NCBI RefSeq assembly: GCF_009834565.1
Contig: NZ_CP019428.1
Coordinates: forward strand, 5,022,001-5,086,000
Length of the DNA: 64,000 nt
Origin: Pseudomonas sp. R76
Lineage (GTDB): Bacteria; Pseudomonadota; Gammaproteobacteria; Pseudomonadales; Pseudomonadaceae
Direction: 5' to 3'
Part shown: in pieces, positions 17,371-28,147 of the stretch
How the letters are laid out: every line of letters begins with the position of its first letter
How positions within the stretch are numbered: position 1 is the first letter of the stretch
Made by a program: the position numbers and the translations under genes
Notes under the pieces: model-generated
Database searches by the model: none
Told to the model about the DNA's origin: nothing
What the model saw: the letters and a program-made list of their open reading frames with translations, nothing else

Positions 17371-18537
17371 TCACTGGGCCTGTAATACCTCATCAGCCCT
17401 GCCGCCCTCTTCCTGAATCACCAAGTGTATGAAGTGCAGCTTGGCAATCACCGCCGGCGGTAACACGAAGGGATAGAAATCCGGCTGGCCCATGCTGCGC
17501 GACAGCTCGTTGAGCATGCCGGCCAGCTCGATCCAGGCGTTGACGAATGACAGGAACGCCGCACCGCCAGGGTGTTCGGGGTCGTAGAGCGTGGTGAGCG
17601 GAAACGGCTGATAATCCAGGTCCATCTCGCGGGCGCTCATGCCAAAACCCAAGGCGGTGTCGACGGCGTCCATCATGTGCAGGTAGTGAGCCCAGGTTTC
17701 GGCCCAGTCTTCCCAAGGGTGCATGGTCGCGTAGGCGCTGACGCAGGCTTGCTGCCAGTCGGGTCGCGGGCCGTTCTGGTAATGCTGCTCGAGCGCATCG
17801 GCATAGCTGGCGCGTTCGTCGCCGAACAGGGTGCGAAAGGGTTCGAGCCAATGGCTGTTGGCGATCAACCGGTCCCAATAGTAGTGGCCGACTTCATGGC
17901 GAAAGTGGCCGAGCAAGGTGCGATAAGGCTCGCGCATCTGTACGCGGATCTTTTCGCGATGGGCGTCGTCGGCTTCCTTGATGTCCAGGGTGATCAGGCC
18001 ATTGGCGTGGCCGGTGGTGGGCGCGTTGCCCTCCAGGTCGATGCCGACGAAATCAAAAGCCAGGCCGCTGTCTTCATCGACGCTTTTGGGCACCACTTGC
18101 AAGTCCAGGCTGATCAGTTGCGCCACCAGGCGACGCTTGGCGGTTTCCACTTTGCGCCAGCGCTCGGGGTTTTCCGGCACAGACAGGTCGGGAATGGTGC
18201 GATTGAGGCTGCAGGCCACGCACAACGGTGCGGTGCTATGGGCAGGAATCAGCCAGTTGCAGGCTGCTGGGGTGTCGAGGTTGGCACAGCGACGGAAGGC
18301 GCCGGCGGCGAGGTTGTCGTCTGCCAGCCAGGTATCGGCGACAGGCCCAGGCTGAAGGGAGGACAGGCGGCTTTGCTGCGGCTGATAGCCCAGCAGCGCC
18401 TGGCACGCCAGGCACTGGCTGTTGCGAAAGAACAGCGATTGGCCGCAACGGCATTGCCACACCTTGCTGTTACGCGAGGTTTCGGCCATGAACGGTGCGG
18501 CGATGCGCGAACTCAGTTGCTCGAAGTAGCGAAACAT
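17371..18537 (-). CDS. Putative zinc-binding metallopeptidase with N-terminal zinc ribbon
   Basis: 388 aa from ATG 18537 (MFRYFEQLSSRIAAPF). The N-terminal zinc ribbon has CRCGQ and CLACQ pairs (about 34-51), with a further CVAC. The peptidase part holds the HExxH motif in LLGHFRHEVGHYYWDRLI, followed by a Glu/Asp-rich DWAETWAHYLHMMDAVDT helix that probably gives the third ligand. It fits the family often annotated as 'putative zinc-binding peptidase' (Peptidase_Mx type). No signal peptide, so it is cytoplasmic. Substrate unknown. Confidence 0.87.
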   Translation of the reverse strand: MFRYFEQLSSRIAAPFMAETSRNSKVWQCRCGQSLFFRNSQCLACQALLGYQPQQSRLSSLQPGPVADTWLADDNLAAGAFRRCANLDTPAACNWLIPAHSTAPLCVACSLNRTIPDLSVPENPERWRKVETAKRRLVAQLISLDLQVVPKSVDEDSGLAFDFVGIDLEGNAPTTGHANGLITLDIKEADDAHREKIRVQMREPYRTLLGHFRHEVGHYYWDRLIANSHWLEPFRTLFGDERASYADALEQHYQNGPRPDWQQACVSAYATMHPWEDWAETWAHYLHMMDAVDTALGFGMSAREMDLDYQPFPLTTLYDPEHPGGAAFLSFVNAWIELAGMLNELSRSMGQPDFYPFVLPPAVIAKLHFIHLVIQEEGGRADEVLQAQ

Positions 18538-18583
18538 GGCGATCTCTCCCTGGATGACCAAGACTAGATCATCTCCCACTGAA

Positions 18584-18697
18584 GATCGTTCCCACGCGCA
18601 GCAAAGGAATGCACCCTGTGACGCTCCGCGTCACGACGTTCAAGAGCGGACGCAGAGCGTCCAGTGCGGCATTCCCACGCGGAGCGTGGGAACGATC
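18584..18697. repeat. REP palindrome pair, family 2
   Basis: GATCGTTCCCACGC at 18584 and GCGTGGGAACGATC ending 18697 are inverted. Between them is a second inverted core built on GTGACGCTCCGCGTCAC and GGACGCAGAGCGTCC. This family also occurs at 30526 and 48717. It abuts the ligA stop codon. Confidence 0.9.
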
Positions 18698-18699
18698 AG

Positions 18700-21096
<2,397 letters not shown>

Positions 21097-21144
21097 TCAA
21101 TATGTTAGTGCGCTTATTCTACTGACAACGCTGAAGTCCAATCC

Positions 21145-22008
21145 TCAGCGTTTCTGTGTCAGGGCGCGACGCTCGAACTCGACGATGCGCTGACGGTAGT
21201 GTTCAATGGTCTGGGCAGTCAGGACGCTGCGTTGGTCGTCCTTGAGCTCGCCGTTGAGTTCCTGCGACAGCTTGCGGGCTGCGGCCACCATCACGTCGAA
21301 CGCTTGTTTCGGGTGACGCGGGCCTGGCAAGCCGAGGAAGAAGCTCACCGCCGGGGTGCTGAACAGGTCGATATCGTCCAGATCAAAGGTGCCCGGCTTG
21401 ACCGCGTTGGCCATCGAGAACAGCACTTCGCCGTTACCGGCCATGCTTTCGTGGCGGTGGAAAATATCCATCTCGCCAAAGCGCAGGCCGCTTTCGAGGA
21501 TGTTCTGCAGCAGCGCCGGGCCTTTGAAGCCGGCAGCGTCACGGCAGATCACGCTGATCACCAGGACTTCTTCGGCGGCCGGCTGATCGTTGACCGATTG
21601 GCGTGGCGCGCTTTTGGTCGGGGTCTCGTCAGGGAAGTCATCATCACGGCTGCTGAAGCTCGGGCCATCATCGACGTCGAGGTTCAGGTCGCCCTGGTGC
21701 GGCTCGGCCACGGCAGCGCTGCCGCGTTTGCCGCGCTTGGAAGAGGGTTCACGGGCTTCACGCACCGGCGCGCTCATCGACGGCAAGTCGTGTTCGTCCA
21801 GTTGCGGCTCTTTATGGGTGTCCAGCACACGAGGCGGCCCCAGCAGCTCGGCGCTGCCGTCGTCGTCGGGCAAGTTGGACAGGTTGCGGTCCAGACGGAA
21901 TTTAAGCTTGCCCTTGCCACCGCGCATGCGGCGCCAGCCATCAAAAAGAATACCGGCAATGACAATAATGCCGATGACGATCAGCCACTCGCGCAGACCG
22001 ATTTCCAT
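21145..22008 (-). CDS. zipA: Cell division protein ZipA
   Basis: Tethers FtsZ to the inner membrane in the divisome. 287 aa from ATG 22008. An N-terminal membrane helix ([20 protein letters not shown], about 5-24) is followed by a basic stretch, a charged/proline-rich linker (about 50-145) and the C-terminal FtsZ-binding domain ([50 protein letters not shown]). It lies between smc and ligA, the standard Pseudomonas order. Confidence 0.95.
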   Translation of the reverse strand: MEIGLREWLIVIGIIVIAGILFDGWRRMRGGKGKLKFRLDRNLSNLPDDDGSAELLGPPRVLDTHKEPQLDEHDLPSMSAPVREAREPSSKRGKRGSAAVAEPHQGDLNLDVDDGPSFSSRDDDFPDETPTKSAPRQSVNDQPAAEEVLVISVICRDAAGFKGPALLQNILESGLRFGEMDIFHRHESMAGNGEVLFSMANAVKPGTFDLDDIDLFSTPAVSFFLGLPGPRHPKQAFDVMVAAARKLSQELNGELKDDQRSVLTAQTIEHYRQRIVEFERRALTQKR

Positions 22009-22267
22009 GTAATCCCGTGCCTCTAATAAAAAATGCTGAAAAATAAGGGGTTTAGCACCGTGCAAACCGCTTTAAAACGTGGCGCCAACTCTATGTTCTG
22101 ACTGACGTTTTGCCCACGCATACGAAAAATTGACATTAAACTAGCACGACCAAAGATAACTTTACACCGTCTGTCAAAATGGCTTGAACAAATATGTCCA
22201 TTTGCCACTTTCGCCAGACCGGTAAACCCGCCTACAGCGTGCTAAAAAATTTCTCTAATGGCGCGAC

Positions 22268-25200
22268 TCAAGATTCCACCATCGCCATCGCTTCTTCGAC
22301 ATCCACCGCCACCAAACGCGAACAGCCCGGTTCGTGCATCGTCACCCCCATCAGTTGATCGGCCATTTCCATGGCGATCTTGTTGTGGGTGATATAGATG
22401 AACTGCACGGTCTGGGACATCTCTTTAACCAACCGAGCGTAGCGTCCAACGTTAGCGTCATCCAGCGGGGCGTCAACTTCGTCGAGCATGCAAAACGGCG
22501 CCGGGTTCAACTTGAAGATCGCAAATACCAGGGCCAATGCCGTCAGTGCCTTCTCGCCACCGGACAACAAATGGATGGTGCTGTTCTTCTTGCCCGGAGG
22601 CCGCGCCATGATCGTCACCCCTGTATCGAGTAGATCTTCGCCCGTCAGTTCCAAGTAGGCGCTGCCGCCACCGAAAACTTTCGGGAATAACGCCTGTAAA
22701 CCGCCATTAATCTGATCAAAGGTATCTTTGAAGCGATTACGGGTTTCCTTGTCAATCTTGCGGATCACGTTTTCCAGCGTATCCAGGGCTTCCACCAAGT
22801 CGGCGTCCTGGGCGTCCAGATAACGTTTGCGCTCGGACTGCTGCTGGTACTCGTCGATGGCCGCGAGGTTGATCGCGCCGAGGCGTTGAATGCGTGCAGC
22901 AATACGCTCAAGTTCTTCTTCGGCGTCTTTCTCGTTGGCCTGGGCGGTCAGCGTATTAAGCACGCCGTGCAGGTCGTAGCCGTCTTCCAGCAACTGGTCT
23001 TGCAGGGTCTTGCGGCGCACGGTCAGGGCCTGCCATTCCATGCGTTGTTGTTCGAGCTGGCCGCGAATCAGCTGGGATTGCTGCTCGGCCTGGGTGCGGC
23101 GTTTTTCCGCATCACGCAGTTCGCGGTCGGCGTCTTCCAGGGCGATCTGCGCGGTCTTGAGTTCTTCATCGACGGTCATTCGCTTGTCGAGCAACTCTTC
23201 GAGCTTGAGGCGCAGCTCTTCCAGCGGCGCTTCGCCCTCCTCCAGATTGAGGCTCAATTGCTCGCGTTTTTCGGTCAGGCGTTCGGACTGCATTTCCAGG
23301 CGCTCAAGCGCCTGGCGCGTGGACGTGTGCTGAGCCTGCAGTGAACCGAGGCGCACCGCCAATTGGTGGGCGTGGTCCTTGTGCTGGCGGGCTTCCTGGC
23401 GCACACGGTCGAGGCGTTCGCGCAGGCTGTCACGCTGGGCCAGCAGCAGCTCGCGCTGCTCGGTGTCGAGCGCCATGCTGTCGAGGGCTTCCTGCAACTG
23501 CAGGCGCGCTTCGCCGATCTGTTCGTGTTCAAGGGCGCGTTGTTCGCCCATCTCGGCCACTTCCTCGTCGAGGCGAGTACGGCGCAAGGTGAGTTGCTCG
23601 ACCTTGGCCTTGCTCGCCGACAGCTGGGCCTTGAGTTCGCCTTGCTGGCGCGCTTCGTCCTGCAACAGGCGGCGCAAGTGTTCGCGGCCGGTCTCTTGCT
23701 GGCGCTGGGTGGCGCGCAGGGTTTGCAGTTCGGTTTCCAGGCTTTCCAGGGTGGCTTCGCGCTCTTCGCGTTCGGCAGTCAGGTTGACGATTTCCTGGCC
23801 ACGGGCCAATACGCCGCTTTCAGCTTCACTGGCACGGCGTACGCGCAGGAAGTGCCGACCCACCCAATAGCCATCACGGCTGATCAGGCTTTCGCCGGCC
23901 GCCAGCTGACCGCGTTGGGCCAGAGCCTGCTCCAGCGACTCCACCGGTTTGACCTGACCCAGCCATGGCGAAAGATCAATTGCCGCCTCGACCTTGTCGA
24001 GCAAACTGCCCGGCACTCGCGTGCCATCGGCGGCTGGGCTGAGCAAACGCAGATCGCCCTGGGTGAAACCGGCCAGGTCGAAACCGCCAAAATCATCCAC
24101 CAGCACGGCCTGCAGGTCGGCGCCTAAAACAGTCTCGACCGCCAGCTCCCAGCCCGCTTCAACTGTTAACCCTTCCGCCAGGCGCGGGCGCTCGGCCAAA
24201 TGCTGGTCGCGCAGCCACTCGGCGGTGCCGGTGCCAGGGTCCAACGCGGCTTGCTGCAAGGCTTCCAGGGAGGCCAACCGGCCGTTCAGCCGCTGCAAAT
24301 CACCCTGGGCCTGCTGCTGCGCCTGGGTCGCCTGTTGCAGTTGCTGACGCAATTGCTCCAGGCGCTCCACTTGTTGTTCTTCGCTGGCTTCCAGCTCTTC
24401 CAGCGTCATCTCGCTTTCGGCCAGCTGCTCGCTCAGCTCCATGATCGCCGCGTCTTCGGGGTCGGCGGCGAGCAACGCCCGCTCCTCCTGCATGCGGCGC
24501 TGGCGCTCGGCCAGGCGTTCCATGCTGGTTTCCAACTGCTGGATGCGCGACTGCTGCACCTCAGCCTCGCGGCGCGGCTCGGCGGATTTCAGGTTGAAGG
24601 CGTCCCACTGCTCCTGCCAGCCGTGCATGGTGGTTTCGGCTTCTTCCAGGGCCGCGGCGGCTTCTTCGGCGGCAGCGCTGGTGATTTCCTGCTCGGGGGT
24701 GAGCATGTCCAGCTCTTCGCCCAACGTCAGCAGCAAGGTGCGGTCATGGCCCAGGTGCGATTCGGTTTCCAGGCGCGCGCGTTCGGCTTCCTTTAAATCC
24801 TCCTGCAACTGGCGCAGGCGCTGCTGGCCGTGCTGGATGCTCTGCTCGACGCGGGCGATATCGCCGCCCACCGAATAGAAGCGCCCCTGCACCAAGTTGA
24901 AGCGTTCGGACAGGTCATGGTGGCCGTCACGCAGGCGCTCAATACTGGCATCGGCGTTACGCTGCTCGGCCACCAGCGCTTCAAAACTGATTTCCTGGGT
25001 GCCGATGATCGCTTCGCGCTGGCCGACCTGATCATTCAGCGCCTGCCAGCGCAAGGCCGAGAGTTGCGCCTTGAGCTGGCGCTCTTCGCCCTTGTATTCC
25101 TGATACTTCTCGGCCGCCTGGGCCTGGCGGTGCAGGCGTTCCAACTGGCGTTCCAGCTCTTCGCGCAGGTCGGTGAGGCGGGCGAGGTTTTCGTGGGTGC

Positions 25201-25756
25201 GGCGGATACGGTTTTCGGTCTCGCGGCGGCGCTCCTTGTATTTGGAGATGCCCGCCGCTTCCTCGATAAAGTTACGCAGCTCTTCAGGCTTGGCTTCGAT
25301 CAGCTTGGAGATCATGCCCTGTTCGATGATCGAATAGCTGCGCGGGCCCAGGCCTGTGCCAAGGAAGATATCGGTAATGTCCCGACGCCGGCACTTGGTG
25401 CCGTTGAGGAAGTAACTGTTCTGGCTGTCGCGGGTCACCTTGCGGCGAATGGAAATTTCCGAGTAGGCCGCGTATTCGCCGACCAGGGTGCCGTCGGAGT
25501 TGTCGAACACCAGTTCGATGCTGGCCTGGCTCACGGGTTTACGGCTGGTGGAGCCGTTGAAGATGACGTCGGTCATCGACTCGCCGCGCAGGTTTTTTGC
25601 CGAGCTCTCGCCCATCACCCAGCGTACGGCGTCGATGATGTTCGACTTGCCGCAGCCATTGGGCCCCACCACTGCCGCCATGTTACTGGGGAAGTTCACC
25701 GTGGTCGGGTCGACGAAGGATTTGAACCCCGCCAGTTTGATGCACTTGAGCCGCAC
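22268..25756 (-). CDS. smc: Chromosome segregation ATPase SMC
   Basis: 1162 aa. Begins with GTG at 25756 (VRLKCIKLAGFKSF); the GTG lies two bases after the stop of the GntR gene, so the two are probably translationally coupled. Walker A GPNGCGKSN (about 32-40) lies in the N-terminal head. Two long coiled coils (about 165-500 and 660-980) flank a hinge (about 510-650, with GWELAVETVLGADLQAVLV). The C-terminal head has signature LLSGGEKALTALAL and Walker B PFCMLDEVDAPLDD. Length and layout are normal for a bacterial SMC. Confidence 0.96.
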   Translation of the reverse strand: MRLKCIKLAGFKSFVDPTTVNFPSNMAAVVGPNGCGKSNIIDAVRWVMGESSAKNLRGESMTDVIFNGSTSRKPVSQASIELVFDNSDGTLVGEYAAYSEISIRRKVTRDSQNSYFLNGTKCRRRDITDIFLGTGLGPRSYSIIEQGMISKLIEAKPEELRNFIEEAAGISKYKERRRETENRIRRTHENLARLTDLREELERQLERLHRQAQAAEKYQEYKGEERQLKAQLSALRWQALNDQVGQREAIIGTQEISFEALVAEQRNADASIERLRDGHHDLSERFNLVQGRFYSVGGDIARVEQSIQHGQQRLRQLQEDLKEAERARLETESHLGHDRTLLLTLGEELDMLTPEQEITSAAAEEAAAALEEAETTMHGWQEQWDAFNLKSAEPRREAEVQQSRIQQLETSMERLAERQRRMQEERALLAADPEDAAIMELSEQLAESEMTLEELEASEEQQVERLEQLRQQLQQATQAQQQAQGDLQRLNGRLASLEALQQAALDPGTGTAEWLRDQHLAERPRLAEGLTVEAGWELAVETVLGADLQAVLVDDFGGFDLAGFTQGDLRLLSPAADGTRVPGSLLDKVEAAIDLSPWLGQVKPVESLEQALAQRGQLAAGESLISRDGYWVGRHFLRVRRASEAESGVLARGQEIVNLTAEREEREATLESLETELQTLRATQRQQETGREHLRRLLQDEARQQGELKAQLSASKAKVEQLTLRRTRLDEEVAEMGEQRALEHEQIGEARLQLQEALDSMALDTEQRELLLAQRDSLRERLDRVRQEARQHKDHAHQLAVRLGSLQAQHTSTRQALERLEMQSERLTEKREQLSLNLEEGEAPLEELRLKLEELLDKRMTVDEELKTAQIALEDADRELRDAEKRRTQAEQQSQLIRGQLEQQRMEWQALTVRRKTLQDQLLEDGYDLHGVLNTLTAQANEKDAEEELERIAARIQRLGAINLAAIDEYQQQSERKRYLDAQDADLVEALDTLENVIRKIDKETRNRFKDTFDQINGGLQALFPKVFGGGSAYLELTGEDLLDTGVTIMARPPGKKNSTIHLLSGGEKALTALALVFAIFKLNPAPFCMLDEVDAPLDDANVGRYARLVKEMSQTVQFIYITHNKIAMEMADQLMGVTMHEPGCSRLVAVDVEEAMAMVES

Positions 25757-25758
25757 GC

Positions 25759-26418
25759 TTAGGCGTCCGCCAATGCAGCGATGACCAGCGAGCAACTGCG
25801 CTGGCCGTAAGCCGAGAGCACCTGGCGAATCTGCGCCAGGTCACGCGCCAGCACGGCGGCGAGCAGTTGCTCGAACAGCGCCAGGTACTCGCTCATGGAC
25901 GCCTTGCGTTGATCCAGCGCCAGGTAATAGGCGCGGTTCATCGCCGGTTGCAGGTTCTCGACGGTTTCCTGCAAATACGGGTTGTTGGCGAACGGGTACG
26001 CGGCGCGCATCACGTTGAAGCTTTCTTCGACGAAGGCGCGGATGTCCTGGCGCTCGAAACTGTTGACCAAACGCTGCTGGATCTGCAGGAACGGCGCCAT
26101 GTCAGCCTGCACCTGCCAGCCTTCCGCCACGGCATTACCGAGCAGGATGTACAACTCGCCCATCAGCGTGCACAGGCTCTGCACCTTGTGCGCGGTGAGT
26201 TCGGTCACGTGCGCGCCACGGCGCGGCAGGATCGCGATCAGGTGGCGGCGTTCGAGGATCAATAAGGCTTCACGCACGGAACCACGGCTGACATTGAGCG
26301 CCAGCGTGACCTTCTGTTCCTGGATCCGCTCCCCAGGCTTGAGATCGCCGCGAATGATACGTTCGGCGAGGTGGTGAGCGATTTGCTCGGCGAGACTGTC
26401 CGGCGCCTTGAACGTCAT
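25759..26418 (-). CDS. GntR/FCD-family regulator, probable regulator of xdh
   Basis: 219 aa. The N-terminal winged helix (LAEQIAHHLAERIIRGDLKPG; VSRGSVREALLILERRHLI) is of the GntR type. The C-terminal all-helical domain (about 90-215) is FCD-like, binding small acids or a metal. It is divergent from xdhA with 280 bp between them, and palindromes overlap the xdhA promoter in that gap, so repression of purine catabolism is likely. Its stop is two bases from the smc start. Orthologous order (smc, GntR, xdhA) is found in P. aeruginosa. Confidence 0.9.
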   Translation of the reverse strand: MTFKAPDSLAEQIAHHLAERIIRGDLKPGERIQEQKVTLALNVSRGSVREALLILERRHLIAILPRRGAHVTELTAHKVQSLCTLMGELYILLGNAVAEGWQVQADMAPFLQIQQRLVNSFERQDIRAFVEESFNVMRAAYPFANNPYLQETVENLQPAMNRAYYLALDQRKASMSEYLALFEQLLAAVLARDLAQIRQVLSAYGQRSCSLVIAALADA

Positions 26419-26602
26419 GTTTTCCCTTCAAAATCTTCTATCGGTACAAGCGCGGCAGTGTAGCGCATTGGCTGGCTGATGGCGCTACGCCCACAAGCGC
26501 GAATTTGGCATGAAATAAGCAACGATGAAAAGCCAGAAGCCCCGAAAAACACCGGTCTCAGAAGACTGGACCATAATTGAAAGTGTTGTAATCGCAATTT
26601 CT

Positions 26603-26653
26603 TGACCTTCTGGTCAGAAAATCGTTGACCGAAAAGTCAGACATGACTAGATT
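26603..26653 (+). promoter_or_regulatory. xdhA promoter overlapped by stacked palindromes
   Basis: TTGACC (26625-26630) and TAGATT (26648-26653), 17 bp apart, form a sigma-70-like promoter 46 bp before the xdhA start. Three palindromes overlie it: TGACC-TTCT-GGTCA (26603-26616), TGAC-CGAAAA-GTCA (26626-26639) and AGTCA-GACA-TGACT (26635-26648). The first two centres are 23 bp apart, about two helical turns. A GntR/FCD regulator encoded divergently is the natural candidate to bind here. Confidence 0.65.
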
Positions 26654-26698
26654 CGGCGCAAAGCGGTTAACAACAATAATGAGTCTGCGAGGCCTTCC

Positions 26699-28147
26699 GT
26701 GATCCAGTTTTTACTTAACCAGGAACTCCGTAGTGAGCACGCCCTGGACCCCAACCTGACCGTGCTCAACTATTTGCGTGAGCACCTGGGCAAATCCGGC
26801 ACCAAGGAAGGCTGCGCCAGCGGCGACTGCGGCGCGTGCACCGTGGTCGTCGGCGAGTTGCACACCAACGATCAAGGCGCGCAGCAGATTCGTTATCGCA
26901 GCCTCAACTCGTGCCTGACCTTTGTGTCGTCACTGCACGGCAAACAACTAATCAGCGTCGAAGACCTCAAGCACCAAGGCCAGCTGCACAGCGTGCAACA
27001 GGCCATGGTCGAGTGCCACGGCTCGCAATGCGGCTTTTGCACACCGGGTTTTGTCATGTCGCTGTTCGCCCTGCAAAAGAACAGCGACGCTCCCGACAGC
27101 CAAAAGGCCCATGAAGCCCTGGCCGGCAACCTGTGCCGTTGCACCGGCTACCGCCCGATCCTCGCCGCTGCCGAACAGGCTTGCTGCAACAAACCCCTGG
27201 ACCAGTTCGACAGCCGCCAGGCCGAGACCATCGCCCGCCTCAACGCCATCGCGCCAACGCAAACCGGCGAACTCAACAGCGGCGACAAACGCTGCCTGGT
27301 GCCGCTGACCGTCGCCGACCTCGCCGACCTCTACGACGCCTACCCGCAAGCCCGCCTGCTGGCCGGCGGCACCGACCTGGCGCTGGAAGTCACGCAATTC
27401 CATCGCACGCTGCCGGTGATGATCTACGTCGGCAACATTGAAGAAATGAAACGCATCGACGACTTCGACGACCGCCTGGAAATCGGCGCCGCCACTGCCC
27501 TGTCCGACTGCTACGGCGCGCTGCATCACGAATACCCGGACTTCGGCGATTTGCTGCACCGCTTCGCCTCGCTGCAAATCCGCAACCAGGGCACCTTGGG
27601 CGGCAACATCGGCAACGCCTCGCCGATTGGTGATTCACCGCCACTATTGATCGCCCTCGGCGCGCAGATCGTGCTGTGCAAGGGCAACGCCCGCCGCACC
27701 TTGGCGCTGGAAGATTACTTCATCGACTACCGCGTCACCGCGCGCCAGGACAGCGAGTTCATCGAGAAAATCATTGTGCCCAAGGGCCACACACTGTTCC
27801 GCGCCTACAAGGTGTCCAAGCGCCTGGACGATGACATTTCCGCGGTGTGCGCCGCCTTCAACCTGAAGATCGAGAACGGCGTGATCAATGACGCCCGCGT
27901 CGCCTTCGGCGGCATGGCAGCCACGCCCAAACGCGCAAAAAGCTGCGAAGCCGTATTGGTCGGCGCCACCTGGAATGCCGCCACGGTGGAGAAAGCCTGC
28001 GCCGCCTTGGCCGAGGACTTCACCCCGCTGTCGGACTTCCGCGCCAGCAAGGAATACCGCCTGCTCAGCGCACAGAACCTGCTGCGCAAATACTTCATCG
28101 AACTGCAAACGCCGCACATCGAGACTCGGGTGACCGCTTATGTCTAA
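26699..28147 (+). CDS. xdhA: Xanthine dehydrogenase small subunit (2Fe-2S and FAD)
   Basis: 482 aa, GTG start at 26699. Oxidises hypoxanthine and xanthine to urate together with XdhB. The plant-type [2Fe-2S] domain has Cys39, Cys44, Cys47 and Cys72; the second cluster uses CGFC and CRC (CGFCTPGF, LCRCTGYRPI). The FAD domain (about 190-380) shows LLAGGTDLALEV, and LRNQGTLGGNIGNASPIGD-like residues (IRNQGTLGGNIGNASPIGD) near 300. The stop overlaps the xdhB start by 8 bp. First gene of xdhABC-guaD. Confidence 0.96.
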   Translation: MIQFLLNQELRSEHALDPNLTVLNYLREHLGKSGTKEGCASGDCGACTVVVGELHTNDQGAQQIRYRSLNSCLTFVSSLHGKQLISVEDLKHQGQLHSVQQAMVECHGSQCGFCTPGFVMSLFALQKNSDAPDSQKAHEALAGNLCRCTGYRPILAAAEQACCNKPLDQFDSRQAETIARLNAIAPTQTGELNSGDKRCLVPLTVADLADLYDAYPQARLLAGGTDLALEVTQFHRTLPVMIYVGNIEEMKRIDDFDDRLEIGAATALSDCYGALHHEYPDFGDLLHRFASLQIRNQGTLGGNIGNASPIGDSPPLLIALGAQIVLCKGNARRTLALEDYFIDYRVTARQDSEFIEKIIVPKGHTLFRAYKVSKRLDDDISAVCAAFNLKIENGVINDARVAFGGMAATPKRAKSCEAVLVGATWNAATVEKACAALAEDFTPLSDFRASKEYRLLSAQNLLRKYFIELQTPHIETRVTAYV

